Shown: positions 36,575 through 45,301 of the stretch, one piece after another
How positions within the stretch are numbered: the first letter of the stretch is position 1
Layout: the number at the start of each line of letters is the position of its first letter
Source of the DNA: Streptomyces cellostaticus
GTDB lineage: Bacteria; Actinomycetota; Actinomycetes; Streptomycetales; Streptomycetaceae
Length of the DNA stretch: 64,000 nt
Reading direction: 5' to 3'
NCBI RefSeq assembly: GCF_001513965.1
Contig: NZ_KQ948015.1
Coordinates: 84,734 to 148,733, forward strand
Notes under the pieces: model-generated
The model's database searches: none
What the model was told of the DNA's origin: nothing
Seen by the model: only the letters and a program-made list of their open reading frames with translations
Program-made: the position numbers and the translations under genes

Positions 36575-37750
36575 TCAGGAGGCGTGACCGAAGCCGCTCG
36601 AGTGGGTGACACGCCCGTGGCGGCGGCGTCGGTGGCTGTCGGGCTCGCGGTGGAGCGCGACGAGCGCCGCGTCGTCGTCAAGGCGTCCGCGGGTATGGGC
36701 GTGCAGATCGCGTTGGATGTGGTGAAGCAGCGATTCGGGGCCGGCTTTGTTCCACTGGGCGGCCCGCGCCTCGAAGGGGTAGAAGCGGCCGTCGGCGTCG
36801 CGGGCTTCGATGACGCCGTCCGTGTAGAGCAGGAGGGTGTCGCCGGGCTCGAAGGAAACCACGTCGATGGTGTATCCATCCGGTCCCGTCTCTGCGATCC
36901 CCAGTGGGGGCGCGGGGTGCAGGCTGGGGACCGTCAGGGCGCTACCGGGGGTGAGCAACAAGGGAGGGGGGTGTCCGCAGCTGATCATCCGGGTGATGTG
37001 GTCGTCGTCGGGGAGTTCCAGGAGCAGGGTGGTGGCAAAGCGTTCGCCGGCCTCTGCGGTGGGCTCGAAGTCGGCCAGGTAGCGGGTCACGCTCTGCTCC
37101 AGGGTGGCGGCCAGATCGGGCAGAGTGACGTGCCGGTGGGCGGCCTCACGGAAGGCCCCGAGCAGGAGGGCGGCCTCGCCGATGGCGGACAGGCCCTTGC
37201 CCCGTACATCTCCGATCATGATGCGCACGCCGCCGGTGATGCGGGTCGCCGCGTACAGGTCACCGCCGATCTGTGCCTCGTCCTCGGCGGCCAGGTACAG
37301 GCAGGCGATCCGCAAGGGGCCCATCCGCTCCGGCAGCGGCCACAGCAGGCCGTGCTGCGCGGCCTCGGCGACCGAGCGCACCTGGGCCAGCTGGCGCTGG
37401 TGTCGCACGCGCACCAGGCAGAAGAAAACGATCAGGGCTGACAGCACCGTCAGGGCGAGGATCTGGACCAGCACGTTGCGCGAGAACAGCACGCCGAAGT
37501 GCCAGCCGATGTATGCCTGCGCCGCCACGGTCAGGAACCCGATCAGCGCAGTCAGCCTGGGGCCGGCGAACGAGGCGGTGATCGCAGGGGCGATGACCAG
37601 GAGCGGGCCGAGATGGACGTCCTCCGGGACCATCTGGTCCGCCGCCGTGATCACCACGATGAGCACGATCGGGATCAGCAACAGCGCGTGGCTCGACTGC
37701 CGCAGCTGCCGCACACCAGCCAAGCCGTGCTCGGCGTTCACATCTTCCAC
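36575..37750 (-). CDS. Membrane-anchored PP2C phosphatase (SpoIIE family)
   Basis: 391 residues. Four hydrophobic segments lie between residues 20 and 115 (ALLLIPIVLIVVITAAD, LLVIAPAITASFAGPRLTAL, FLTVAAQAYIGWHFGVLF, ILALTVLSALIVFFCLV). The cytoplasmic phosphatase has IGGDLYAATRITGGVRIMIG, DVRGKGLSAIGEAALLLG, ISCGHPPPLLL, LLLYTDGVIEARD and LDDDAALVALHR. This architecture is widespread in Streptomyces and is thought to feed partner-switching signalling, but no STAS or anti-sigma gene is adjacent. The start is GTG 37750. A small acidic gene follows it. Confidence 0.9.
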   Translation of the reverse strand: MEDVNAEHGLAGVRQLRQSSHALLLIPIVLIVVITAADQMVPEDVHLGPLLVIAPAITASFAGPRLTALIGFLTVAAQAYIGWHFGVLFSRNVLVQILALTVLSALIVFFCLVRVRHQRQLAQVRSVAEAAQHGLLWPLPERMGPLRIACLYLAAEDEAQIGGDLYAATRITGGVRIMIGDVRGKGLSAIGEAALLLGAFREAAHRHVTLPDLAATLEQSVTRYLADFEPTAEAGERFATTLLLELPDDDHITRMISCGHPPPLLLTPGSALTVPSLHPAPPLGIAETGPDGYTIDVVSFEPGDTLLLYTDGVIEARDADGRFYPFEARAAQWNKAGPESLLHHIQRDLHAHTRGRLDDDAALVALHREPDSHRRRRHGRVTHSSGFGHAS

Positions 37751-37792
37751 ATTGCCACTGTCGAGGACACCTGACGAACAGGGAGGACCGCT

Positions 37793-38101
37793 GTGACCTC
37801 GCAGGCCGACCGGCCGTACGGCGCTGGACTGCCGTGGAGCGGGACCCGCGACACGGAACCCTCGGGGGTGAACCTTCCTCCGGCGATCCGGACGCTGCGC
37901 CCGGGCTGGCTGCTGTGGCCCGTCAACCGCCCGCCGGCGGGCATCGTCTGGCGCATGGTCCGGCGCAATGCACGTGCGGACCGCGACATCCTGTGCTGGA
38001 TGCGACCGGTGGACAGGGACCTCCGGTCAGCGGCGGACGGCCCCTCGGTACGCGCCTACCGGCGCTTCTGCCAGCGCAATCTCCCGGCAGACGCTCCGTA
38101 G
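37793..38101 (+). CDS. Hypothetical 102-residue protein
   Basis: GTG 37793 follows GGAGGA and lies 42 bases from the divergent phosphatase start. The protein contains RTLRPGWLLWPVNRPPAGI and an Arg-rich WRMVRRNARADRDILCWMR, with no signal peptide. I do not recognise it. Codon use looks coding, but the composition is unusual. Confidence 0.45.
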   Translation: MTSQADRPYGAGLPWSGTRDTEPSGVNLPPAIRTLRPGWLLWPVNRPPAGIVWRMVRRNARADRDILCWMRPVDRDLRSAADGPSVRAYRRFCQRNLPADAP

Positions 38102-38170
38102 GGACCACGTCCCAGCCGCACGGTCAGGGTGGTGACTCCGCCGCCATAGTAGCCATGTACAGCATCCGCC

Positions 38171-38659
38171 ATGAGCAAGGCATCCGAAGGAGCCACCCCC
38201 GGTTTCCTGGTGTGGCGGCTGTCGATGAAGTGGCGGGTCGCCGTCGACCGGGCGGTGGCCCCGCTCGGCCTCACCCACGCCCAGTACTCACTGGTGGCGT
38301 CGCTGTACGGCATGTAGGGCGCGGGCGAGCGGCCCAGCCAGCGGCGCCTCGCCGACCACACCGGCCTGGAACCGCTGTACGTCTCCAAGCTCGCGCGCAG
38401 CCTGGAGGCAGCTGGACTCCTGGAGCGCGCCAAGGACCCGCGCGACCCGCGCGCGGTACAGCTCGCGCTCACCGACGAGGGCCGTGAGGCCACCCGGCGG
38501 GCGATCGGCATCGTCCAGGGCCTGCTGGCCCAGCTGCTGGAGCCGCTCGGCGGTCCGGACAGTGCGCGGACCCGGGAGCTGACCCGCGACCTGACGGCGC
38601 TGCTCGACGCACCCCTCGACCCCGCTGCGGCCGGTCTGCCGCAGCAGCAGGAGAAGTAG
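38171..38659 (+). pseudogene. MarR-family regulator interrupted by an in-frame amber codon
   Basis: A single frame from ATG 38171 to the TAG at 38657-38659 encodes a complete MarR protein except that codon 49 (38315-38317) is TAG, after SLYGM. Upstream: VDRAVAPLGLTHAQYSLVAS. Downstream: RPSQRRLADHTGLEPLYVSK, the wing block LERAKDPRDPRAVQLALTDE and the helix that completes the dimer domain. There is no frameshift and the 3' part shows no decay, so the stop is recent, a sequencing error, or read through. A palindrome covers the end of the gene. Confidence 0.75.
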
Positions 38660-38676
38660 TGGAATATTGAACTACT
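38655..38676. promoter_or_regulatory. 22-bp palindrome between marR and the TPR gene
   Basis: AGTAGT at 38655-38660 and ACTACT at 38671-38676 flank GGAATATTGA, itself nearly symmetric. It overlaps the MarR stop and ends 34 bases before the next start. The AT-rich symmetric centre fits MarR-type operators; autoregulation or control of the downstream gene is inferred. Confidence 0.55.
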
Positions 38677-38709
38677 GCGTTCCGTTGTGGCCGTCGAAGG
38701 AGGTCGTGA

Positions 38710-39069
38710 GTGGAGACGCAAGTGGAGAGCACGTACTACGGCCAGGGAACCCCCGCCGAGCGCTGGGAGCGCGCGCAGCTGTTCTTCGAGGCCCAGGACT
38801 ACGCGGGCGCGGCGCGGGTGCTGGCCGGGCTGGTCGAGGAGGTTCCGGAGCAGACCGGCCCCCGACTGCTGCTGGCCCGCGCCTACTACCACTCGGCCCA
38901 ACTGAGCCGTGCGGAGGCCGAGTTGCGGCTCGTCGTGGAGCGCGACCCGGTGGAGCACTACGCCCGGCTGATGCTGGGCCGCACGCTCCAGCGGCAGGCT
39001 CGGCACGAGGAGGCGGCACAGCACCTGCGGATCGCCTCGGCGCTCGCGGGTGACTTCCCTGAGGAGTGA
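38710..39069 (+). CDS. Small tetratricopeptide-repeat protein
   Basis: 119 residues with about two and a half TPR units: AQLFFEAQDYAGAARVLAGL, PRLLLARAYYHSAQLSRAEA and ARLMLGRTLQRQARHEEAAQ. Likely a soluble protein-interaction adaptor. GTG 38710 follows AAGGAGG. It comes after the MarR gene and the palindrome, and is followed by a strong hairpin terminator. Confidence 0.85.
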   Translation: METQVESTYYGQGTPAERWERAQLFFEAQDYAGAARVLAGLVEEVPEQTGPRLLLARAYYHSAQLSRAEAELRLVVERDPVEHYARLMLGRTLQRQARHEEAAQHLRIASALAGDFPEE

Positions 39070-39080
39070 ACGGCGTGAGC

Positions 39081-39109
39081 GGGCCCGGTTCCGTCGAGGA
39101 ACCGGGCCC
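39081..39109. terminator. Hairpin terminator
   Basis: A perfect 12-bp stem, GGGCCCGGTTCC with GGAACCGGGCCC, encloses the loop GTCGA. It lies between the convergent TPR and GNAT genes and can act on both strands. Confidence 0.85.
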
Positions 39110-39119
39110 TTCGCGCGTC

Positions 39120-39695
39120 TCAGGCCGGCCGGCGGACCGTCCGGGCGACGACCCAGTGGTTCTTGCCCAGGCGGCGGCCGCGGGTGAAGCCCCGGCTCTC
39201 GAACATCGCCAGGGTGCCGTTGTGCAGGAAGGACGCCGACACCGAGCCGCCGTCCGTGTCCTGCGGGCAGCTCTCAACGGTGCCTCCGCCCAGCCGGGCG
39301 ATCTCGCGCAGGGCGCCGTCGAGCGCGGCGGAGGCCACCCCGGTGCGCCGGTGGGCGCGGTGCACGAAGAAGCAGGTGATCCGCCAGTCGGGCAGCACCG
39401 GGTCCCCGGCCTCGTAGGCGCGGCGGTGCTTGATGCGGGGCAGTTCGGCGGCCGGCCCGAACTGGCTCCAGCCGACGCAGTCGGCGCCGTCGTACACGAG
39501 CGCCGCGTGGGCCCGGCCCTCCCGCACCCGCCGCTCCTTCCCGGACCGGTTCTGCTGCGGGGTCTTCGTCCGGCCGACGCCCTCCTCGTGGAAGGCCATG
39601 CACCAGCAGCCGCCCCACACGCCGTCGTGCTCCTCGACCAGCCGGGCGAAGTCCGGCCAGGTGGCCGGGGACAGGGGCCGTACCGTGAACGTCAT
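39120..39695 (-). CDS. GNAT-family N-acetyltransferase
   Basis: 191 residues. The acetyl-CoA-binding region includes DWRITCFFVHRAHRRTGVAS, with the Arg/Gly motif A, followed by AALDGALREIARLGG and the terminal FLHNGTLAMFESRGF. The N-terminal part has GGCWCMAFHEEGVGR, seen in a Streptomyces subgroup of unknown substrate. It starts 16 bases after the M56 peptidase stop on the same strand, probably as the last gene of that operon. Confidence 0.85.
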   Translation of the reverse strand: MTFTVRPLSPATWPDFARLVEEHDGVWGGCWCMAFHEEGVGRTKTPQQNRSGKERRVREGRAHAALVYDGADCVGWSQFGPAAELPRIKHRRAYEAGDPVLPDWRITCFFVHRAHRRTGVASAALDGALREIARLGGGTVESCPQDTDGGSVSASFLHNGTLAMFESRGFTRGRRLGKNHWVVARTVRRPA

Positions 39696-39711
39696 CGGTG
39701 ACCTCCCCAGG

Positions 39712-40641
39712 TCACAGCGGGGTCGCCGAGTGCAGGATCCGGAACAGGGTGACGGCCGAGTTCGCCGAGGACATCGCCGACATCAGGGCGCCCGCGGCCG
39801 CGCCCCAGGCGGCGAGGCCGACCGCAGTGAAGGCCGACGGCCAGGTGCGGGCCGCGGGGGCGGGTGCCAGCAGGGCGGCCACCCGGCGCGGGACGGGGCC
39901 GGTCGCCGCGAGCGCGGCGAGGGTGGGCGCGGGGGTGCCACGGGACAGCAGCGCCGCCTTGCCGATCGCGCGGGCGACGGTGCGCCGGTCGCCGACCGCG
40001 CGGGCCGCCTCCTCGTCCGCCCAGCGCTCGGCCGTGTAGACGACTGCCGTGCGCAGCGGACGCAGGAAGGGGTTGGCCCGGGCAGCCAGGTGGGCGGCGA
40101 GCAGATGGCGGTGGTGGCGGGCGGCGAGGTGGGCGCGCTCGTGGGCGAACAGGGCGCGCCGTTCGGCGGGGGCGAGCCCGGACAGCAGCGCGGTGGTGAC
40201 GACGATCCGGCCCCGGCCGCCGGGCAGGGCGTAGGCGTACGGCGTGCTGTCGGGCAGGACGGCCACCGTCGGGCCGGGCAGCGCGGCCAGTGCGCGGTGG
40301 GCCCGGCGGGTGACCCGGCGGTGCCGCCACAGGGTGCGGCCGCAGGCGACGGCGACCGCGCCGAGGGCGGGGATGGCGACGCGGCCGGCGACCTCGTCGT
40401 GCGGGACGGCGGCCCGCACCTCGGGGTCGGACCAGCCGTCCGGGAGGGGGTTGCCGGGCAGCTGGGCGGTGCCCACGACCATCAGCAGGGCCAGGCACAG
40501 CGTGCTGCACACGGCCATGACCACGGCGACCGCGGTGAGCAGCCGGGTGGCGGTGCGCGGATGCAGATGCCCCTCGGCGAGCCGGGCGACCGGCCAGGCG
40601 GACAGCGGCAGCACCAGCGGCAGGAAGACGAAGACCCCCAT
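39712..40641 (-). CDS. M56-family membrane metallopeptidase (BlaR1-like)
   Basis: 309 residues with hydrophobic segments near residues 1-20, 33-60, 85-105 and 265-290. The zinc motif is HERAH within RRALFAHERAHLAARHHRHL, followed by ERWADEEAARAV. In BlaR1 and MecR1 an extracellular sensor cleaves the BlaI repressor via this protease; here no penicillin-binding sensor domain follows, so the signal is different. ATG 40641 lies six bases after the BlaI stop, giving a classic repressor-protease couple. Confidence 0.88.
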   Translation of the reverse strand: MGVFVFLPLVLPLSAWPVARLAEGHLHPRTATRLLTAVAVVMAVCSTLCLALLMVVGTAQLPGNPLPDGWSDPEVRAAVPHDEVAGRVAIPALGAVAVACGRTLWRHRRVTRRAHRALAALPGPTVAVLPDSTPYAYALPGGRGRIVVTTALLSGLAPAERRALFAHERAHLAARHHRHLLAAHLAARANPFLRPLRTAVVYTAERWADEEAARAVGDRRTVARAIGKAALLSRGTPAPTLAALAATGPVPRRVAALLAPAPAARTWPSAFTAVGLAAWGAAAGALMSAMSSANSAVTLFRILHSATPL

Positions 40642-40647
40642 GGGCGC

Positions 40648-41079
40648 TCAGTCTTCCGTACCGCCGTCGCGGGTGTGCGCAGTCTTCCTGCTGTTCACCG
40701 AGCCGGGCTCGGCGGCGTCCAGCAGCGCCCGCAGCACCTGTTCGTCGCCCGGCGGCAGGGCCGTGACGAAGCTCGCCAGGACGGCCTGACGGTCCCGCTC
40801 GCCGTCCAGCAGGCGGCGCATGCGCAGAGCGGCGAGCCGGGCCACGTCGGCGGTGGGCGTCCACAGGAAGGAGCGGCCCTGCCGTTCGCGGGCGACGACG
40901 TCCTTGGCGAGCAGCCGGGTGAGGATGGTGACGACGGTGGTGTAGGCGAGGTCGCCGCCGAGGCGTTCCTGCACCCAGGCTGCGGTGACCGGTCCCTCCG
41001 CCTCGCGCAGCGCACCGAGGACCTGACCCTCCAGTTCACCCTGGCCGCGCCGCCGGGCCCGGCCGCCGTCCCGCACCAT
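40648..41079 (-). CDS. BlaI/MecI/CopY-family repressor
   Basis: 143 residues. Winged helix at residues of about 15-80 (EGPVTAAWVQERLGGDLAYT, TVVTILTRLLAKDVVARERQ, GRSFLWTPTADVARLAAL) and a C-terminal dimer region with LLDGERDRQAVLASFV. ATG 41079 was chosen because GAGGGAG is about nine bases upstream; ATG 41100 is in frame. It precedes the M56 protease that would inactivate it and follows a PepSY membrane gene, so it may respond to copper or cell-wall stress. No copper motif is seen in the repressor. Confidence 0.88.
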   Translation of the reverse strand: MVRDGGRARRRGQGELEGQVLGALREAEGPVTAAWVQERLGGDLAYTTVVTILTRLLAKDVVARERQGRSFLWTPTADVARLAALRMRRLLDGERDRQAVLASFVTALPPGDEQVLRALLDAAEPGSVNSRKTAHTRDGGTED

Positions 41080-41117
41080 GTCCCGACTCTCCCTCTTCAT
41101 CGGCCTGCCGGACCACG

Positions 41118-42530
41118 CTACTTCACGCCGGCTGTGCTCCCGTACGTGCGACGCCCGCGCCGGTGCGCGATCTCGCCGAGGCCGATGTCGACGGCGATGA
41201 ACGCGGCCAGCGGGATGCCGAGCAGCGGCACGAAGTACCCGAGTACGGCGATCACCGCCAGGGCCGGTACGAGGAGGTACGGCGGCACCTGGGCCCAGGC
41301 GCCGCGCGGGAGCGGGCGGCCGAAGGCGGAGCCGCGGCCACGCTGCCACCACATGCGGTAGCCCCACCCGATGAGCAGGATCAGGGCGAGGGCGAGCAGG
41401 GCGAAGGCGATCTGGTTGACGATCCCGAAGAGGACGCCGGTGTGCAGGTCGATGCCCCAGCGGGTGAGCTTGGCGAGCACCGGGTAGTCGGCGAAGCGCA
41501 GTTCGTCGGTGACCTTGCCGGTGGCCGGGTCGACGGCGACGGCGTCCTGCTTCTCCGGCCAGCTGCGCTGGACCTGTCTGACGACGTAGGCGCTGTGTGC
41601 GTCGGCGGGCGGCACGATCTCCACGGGGTCGCCGAGCCCCTTGGCCCGCGCCGCCGCGAGCACCTTGTCGAGGCCGGCCCCGTGCCCGCCGTCCCCGCCT
41701 GCGCTGGCCGCCGTGCCGTGGCCCGCGTGCTCGCCGCCGGGCGCGGCCGCGGAGACGGACGGGGTGGCCTGGCCGAGCGAGGTGCGCAGCTCGTCGATGT
41801 GGGCGCCGGCGTAGGTGGACCAGGTCAGGCCCGTCGCCGACAGGAACAGGAAGCCGGTGGCGGCCCAGGCGCCGACCGTGCCGTGCAGGCCGAGGGTGCG
41901 GCGCCGCCCGCTGGTCCCGCGCACCTTGCGCAGGGCGCGCCGCCGGGAGAACCACAGCACCAGGCCGCCGCCCGCGATCACCCACAGCCAGCTGGCCGCC
42001 AGCTCGCTGTAGAGCCGGCCGGTCTCGCCCAGGTGCAGGTCGCGGTGGAGTTCGTCGACCCAGGTGCGCAGGGGCAGCGCGCCGGTCGCGCCGTACTGTT
42101 CGAGCGCGCCGCGCACCGTGCCGGTGTACGGGTCCACGAACACGGCGAGGGTGTGGCCGGGGTCGACGCCCTTGACGCCGGAGAGCAGCACCCGGGTGGT
42201 CGCGCCGGGCTCGGGTGCGGGCCGTACGGCCGAGAGGGTGCCCTCGGGGTGGGCCTTGCGGGCGGCGGCCACCTGGGCGGAGACGGGCAGCTCGCGTTCC
42301 CCGACGGGAACGGTCAGTTCATGGCCGTACACGAGCTTCTCGGCCTGGAACGAGCCCGCGTACAGCAGGCCGGTGACGGCGGCGACCAGCAGGAACGGGG
42401 CGACGAGGAGGCCCGCGTAGAAGTGCAGGCGCAGGACGAGGGGGCGCAGCGGGGCCCAGCGGCTCGGGGAGGGGGCCGGGGCGGGCGGTGTGGGTGTCTG
42501 GTCCGTGGCGGGCGGGATAGCGGTGGACAT
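41118..42530 (-). CDS. PepSY-associated transmembrane protein
   Basis: 470 residues with four main transmembrane stretches (LVAPFLLVAAVTGLLYAGSF, a pair near WLWVIAGGGLVLWF and ATGFLFLSATGLTWS, and two near the C-terminus) and two extracellular PepSY regions. The block WGIDLHTGVLFGIVNQIAFA is typical. A His-rich stretch (GGEHAGHG) in the second loop could bind metal. Such proteins are often linked to iron or copper reduction. It starts the minus-strand run ahead of the BlaI/M56 pair, 38 bases before BlaI. Confidence 0.88.
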   Translation of the reverse strand: MSTAIPPATDQTPTPPAPAPSPSRWAPLRPLVLRLHFYAGLLVAPFLLVAAVTGLLYAGSFQAEKLVYGHELTVPVGERELPVSAQVAAARKAHPEGTLSAVRPAPEPGATTRVLLSGVKGVDPGHTLAVFVDPYTGTVRGALEQYGATGALPLRTWVDELHRDLHLGETGRLYSELAASWLWVIAGGGLVLWFSRRRALRKVRGTSGRRRTLGLHGTVGAWAATGFLFLSATGLTWSTYAGAHIDELRTSLGQATPSVSAAAPGGEHAGHGTAASAGGDGGHGAGLDKVLAAARAKGLGDPVEIVPPADAHSAYVVRQVQRSWPEKQDAVAVDPATGKVTDELRFADYPVLAKLTRWGIDLHTGVLFGIVNQIAFALLALALILLIGWGYRMWWQRGRGSAFGRPLPRGAWAQVPPYLLVPALAVIAVLGYFVPLLGIPLAAFIAVDIGLGEIAHRRGRRTYGSTAGVK

Positions 42531-42662
42531 CGGCGGCTTCTCCGGGGACTGGGGCCGAAAGCGGGGGCGGTCCAGTGGTCGGATCGCGAAGCGCCGGAGT
42601 TCCCCGGAGTGTTGGTGACCTGCGCCACTTGGAGCGGCAGGCGGGCATGGCATGCTGACGCG

Positions 42663-43307
42663 ATGGCACCTCCCAGTGATCGCGCACCTCTCGCCGAGCG
42701 GGTCGAGGAACTCCTCGCCGCCGGCGGCCCCTTGCCCATCGTCGCGGCCGGCCTGCCGGTGCTGCGCCAGGGCACCGAACCGTACGACGGGCAGCTCGGT
42801 CCCGCGCTGCTGGGCCGCTTCGTGGAGGCCCTGCGCGACACCATGCACGCGGCCCCGGGCGTGGGCCTGGCCGCGCCGCAGGTCGGCGTGCCCCTGCGGA
42901 TCGCGGTCATCGAGGACCCGGCGCCCGTGCCGGAGGAGGTGGCGCTGGCCCGGGGCCGGGTGCCACAGCCGTTCCGGGTCCTGGTGAACCCGTCGTACGA
43001 GCCCGTGGGCACCGCCCGGGCCGCGTTCTTCGAGGGCTGTCTGAGTGTGCCCGGCTGGCAGGCGGTCGTGGCCCGGCACGCCGAGGTGCGGCTGCGCTGC
43101 CAGGACGAACAGGGCCGCGCCGTGGACGAGGTGTTCACCGGCTGGCCGGCCCGCATCGTCCAGCACGAGACGGACCACCTCGACGGCCTGCTCTACCTCG
43201 ACCGCGCCGAGCTGCGTTCCCTGTCCACGAACGAGGCGGTGGCCGCCCGCTGGGGGCAGCCGACCCCGCGGGCGGCGGCCGAGGCGCTGGGTTTTGAACT
43301 GCCCTGA
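42663..43307 (+). CDS. def: Peptide deformylase
   Basis: Removes the formyl group from nascent proteins in the cytoplasm. All three family motifs are intact: GVGLAAPQVG, EGCLSVPG and QHETDHLDG (His-Glu-x-x-His with the Cys of motif 2 as metal ligands). 214 residues, with the C-terminal extension common in actinobacteria. Genomes of this genus often carry several deformylases. It is divergent from the PepSY gene and convergent with the disulfide oxidoreductase, whose stop is eight bases away. Confidence 0.95.
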   Translation: MAPPSDRAPLAERVEELLAAGGPLPIVAAGLPVLRQGTEPYDGQLGPALLGRFVEALRDTMHAAPGVGLAAPQVGVPLRIAVIEDPAPVPEEVALARGRVPQPFRVLVNPSYEPVGTARAAFFEGCLSVPGWQAVVARHAEVRLRCQDEQGRAVDEVFTGWPARIVQHETDHLDGLLYLDRAELRSLSTNEAVAARWGQPTPRAAAEALGFELP

Positions 43308-43315
43308 GCCGACGC

Positions 43316-44746
43316 TCAGTTGTCCCGGAACGCCTCCAGCAGCCGCAGCCACACCTCGCTCAGCGTCGGATACGACGGGACCGCGTGCCACAGGCGGCCG
43401 ACCGGGACGCGGCCCGCGACCGCGACGGTCGCGGAGTGGATGAGTTCGCCGACGCCCGGGCCGACGAAGGTGACGCCGCGCAGGATCTCCTCCTCCAGGT
43501 CGACCACCATCCGGGCGCGGCCCTTGTAGCCCTCGGCGTACATGCCGGCCCCGGCGACCGAGGAGAACTCGACGTCGACGGCACGGACGCGGTGGCCGGC
43601 CTGTTCCGCCTCGGCGAGGGAGAGACCGACCGCGGCGGCCTCCGGGTCGGTGAAGACGACCTGCGGTACGGCGTAGTGGTCGGCCGTGGCCGCGTGGGCG
43701 CCCCAGGGCTCGTCCAGCAGGGAGCTGTCCGCGGCGCGGGCGGCGATGGCGGCGCCCGCGATGCGGGCCTGGTACTTGCCCTGGTGGGTGAGGAGGGCGC
43801 GGTGGTTGACGTCGCCGACGGCGTACAGCCAGTCGGTGCCGGTGACGCGCAGGCTGTCGTCGGCCTCCAGCCATGAGCCGGGTTCCAGGCCGACGGTGTC
43901 GAGGCCGATGTCGTCGGTGTGCGGGACGCGTCCGGTGGCGAAGAGGATCTCGTCGGCCTCGAGGCGGTCGCCGGCGGCGGTGACCACCACGACGGTGCCG
44001 TTCACGCGGGTGACGGACTCGACGGAGGTGCCGGTGCGGACGTCGACGCCCGCCTCGGTGAGGGCCTGGGCGACCAGTTCCCCGGCGAACGGCTCCATGC
44101 GGCCGAGCAGACCCTTGCCCCGGACCAGGAGGGTGACTCGCGAGCCGAGGGCCTGCCAGGCGGTGGCCATCTCGGTGGCGACGACACCGCCGCCGACCAC
44201 GATCAGCCGACCGGGGGCCGCCTTGCCGCTGGTGGCCTCACGGCTGGTCCAGGGCTTGACCTCGGCCAGGCCCGGCAGGTCGGGCAGCTGGGCGCGGGTG
44301 CCGGTGCTGACGGCCACGGCATGCCGGGCGGTGAGGGTGGTCACGGTGCCATCGGGACCGGTCACGGTGACCGTTCGGGGCCCGGCCAGGCGGCCGTGGC
44401 CGCGGTACAGGTCGGCGCCGATGCCGTCCAGCCAGCGGACCTGGCCGTCGTCCTGCCAGTGCGAGGTGTACGCGTCCCGGCGGGCGAGGACGGCGGGCGC
44501 GTCGAGGGGGCCCTGGACCGCCTGGCTCAGGCCGGGCAGGCGGCGGGCGTCCGCCTGGGCGATGACCGGCCGCAGCAGTGCCTTGCTGGGCATGCAGGCC
44601 CAGTACGAGCACTCGCCGCCGACCAGCTCGCTCTCCACGACCGCAGTGGTGAGACCGGCCGCGCGGGTGCGGTCGGCGACGTTCTCCCCCACGGGTCCGG
44701 CCCCGAGCACCACGACGTCGTACGCGATGGATTCCGTTTCCGTCAT
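43316..44746 (-). CDS. Pyridine nucleotide-disulfide oxidoreductase (dihydrolipoyl dehydrogenase-like)
   Basis: 476 residues with FAD motif VVVLGAGPVGENVADRTRAAG, redox-active cysteines in GGECSYWACMPSKALL, NAD motif LIVVGGGVVATEMATAWQAL, the ATG/GDV blocks ILFATGRVPHTDD and DWLYAVGDV, and a C-terminal dimer domain. The usual His-Glu of the active site in the final domain reads HAVPSYPTLSEVW, so His is present and Glu is shifted or replaced. It is likely a thiol or quinone reductase. ATG 44746 is the family start; it is divergent from thioredoxin. Confidence 0.88.
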   Translation of the reverse strand: MTETESIAYDVVVLGAGPVGENVADRTRAAGLTTAVVESELVGGECSYWACMPSKALLRPVIAQADARRLPGLSQAVQGPLDAPAVLARRDAYTSHWQDDGQVRWLDGIGADLYRGHGRLAGPRTVTVTGPDGTVTTLTARHAVAVSTGTRAQLPDLPGLAEVKPWTSREATSGKAAPGRLIVVGGGVVATEMATAWQALGSRVTLLVRGKGLLGRMEPFAGELVAQALTEAGVDVRTGTSVESVTRVNGTVVVVTAAGDRLEADEILFATGRVPHTDDIGLDTVGLEPGSWLEADDSLRVTGTDWLYAVGDVNHRALLTHQGKYQARIAGAAIAARAADSSLLDEPWGAHAATADHYAVPQVVFTDPEAAAVGLSLAEAEQAGHRVRAVDVEFSSVAGAGMYAEGYKGRARMVVDLEEEILRGVTFVGPGVGELIHSATVAVAGRVPVGRLWHAVPSYPTLSEVWLRLLEAFRDN

Positions 44747-44886
44747 GGGGTCAGTCTGGTGGGTGGTTGGCGCCGGGGCCACACGGGTACGCGCGCCGGT
44801 ACGACCGTGCCCGCACGGAATAGGCAGCCGGGGTGCCGTGTTTGTTCCCTCGGCACCACCCCACACCAGGAAGAGGACATCACGCC

Positions 44887-45259
<373 letters not shown>

Positions 45260-45261
<2 letters not shown>

Positions 45262-45301
45262 TCCTCGGAAGGGGTACGGCAATCCTCAGAAGGGGTACGG
45301 C
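45260..45301. repeat. 21-bp tandem duplication over the trxA and ALDH stops
   Basis: Two copies of a 21-bp unit (45260-45280 and 45281-45301) beginning AATCCTC and ending GGTACGGC differ at one base. The second covers the last codons and stop of the aldehyde dehydrogenase; the first begins at the trxA stop. A local duplication at the junction of convergent genes. Confidence 0.85.
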
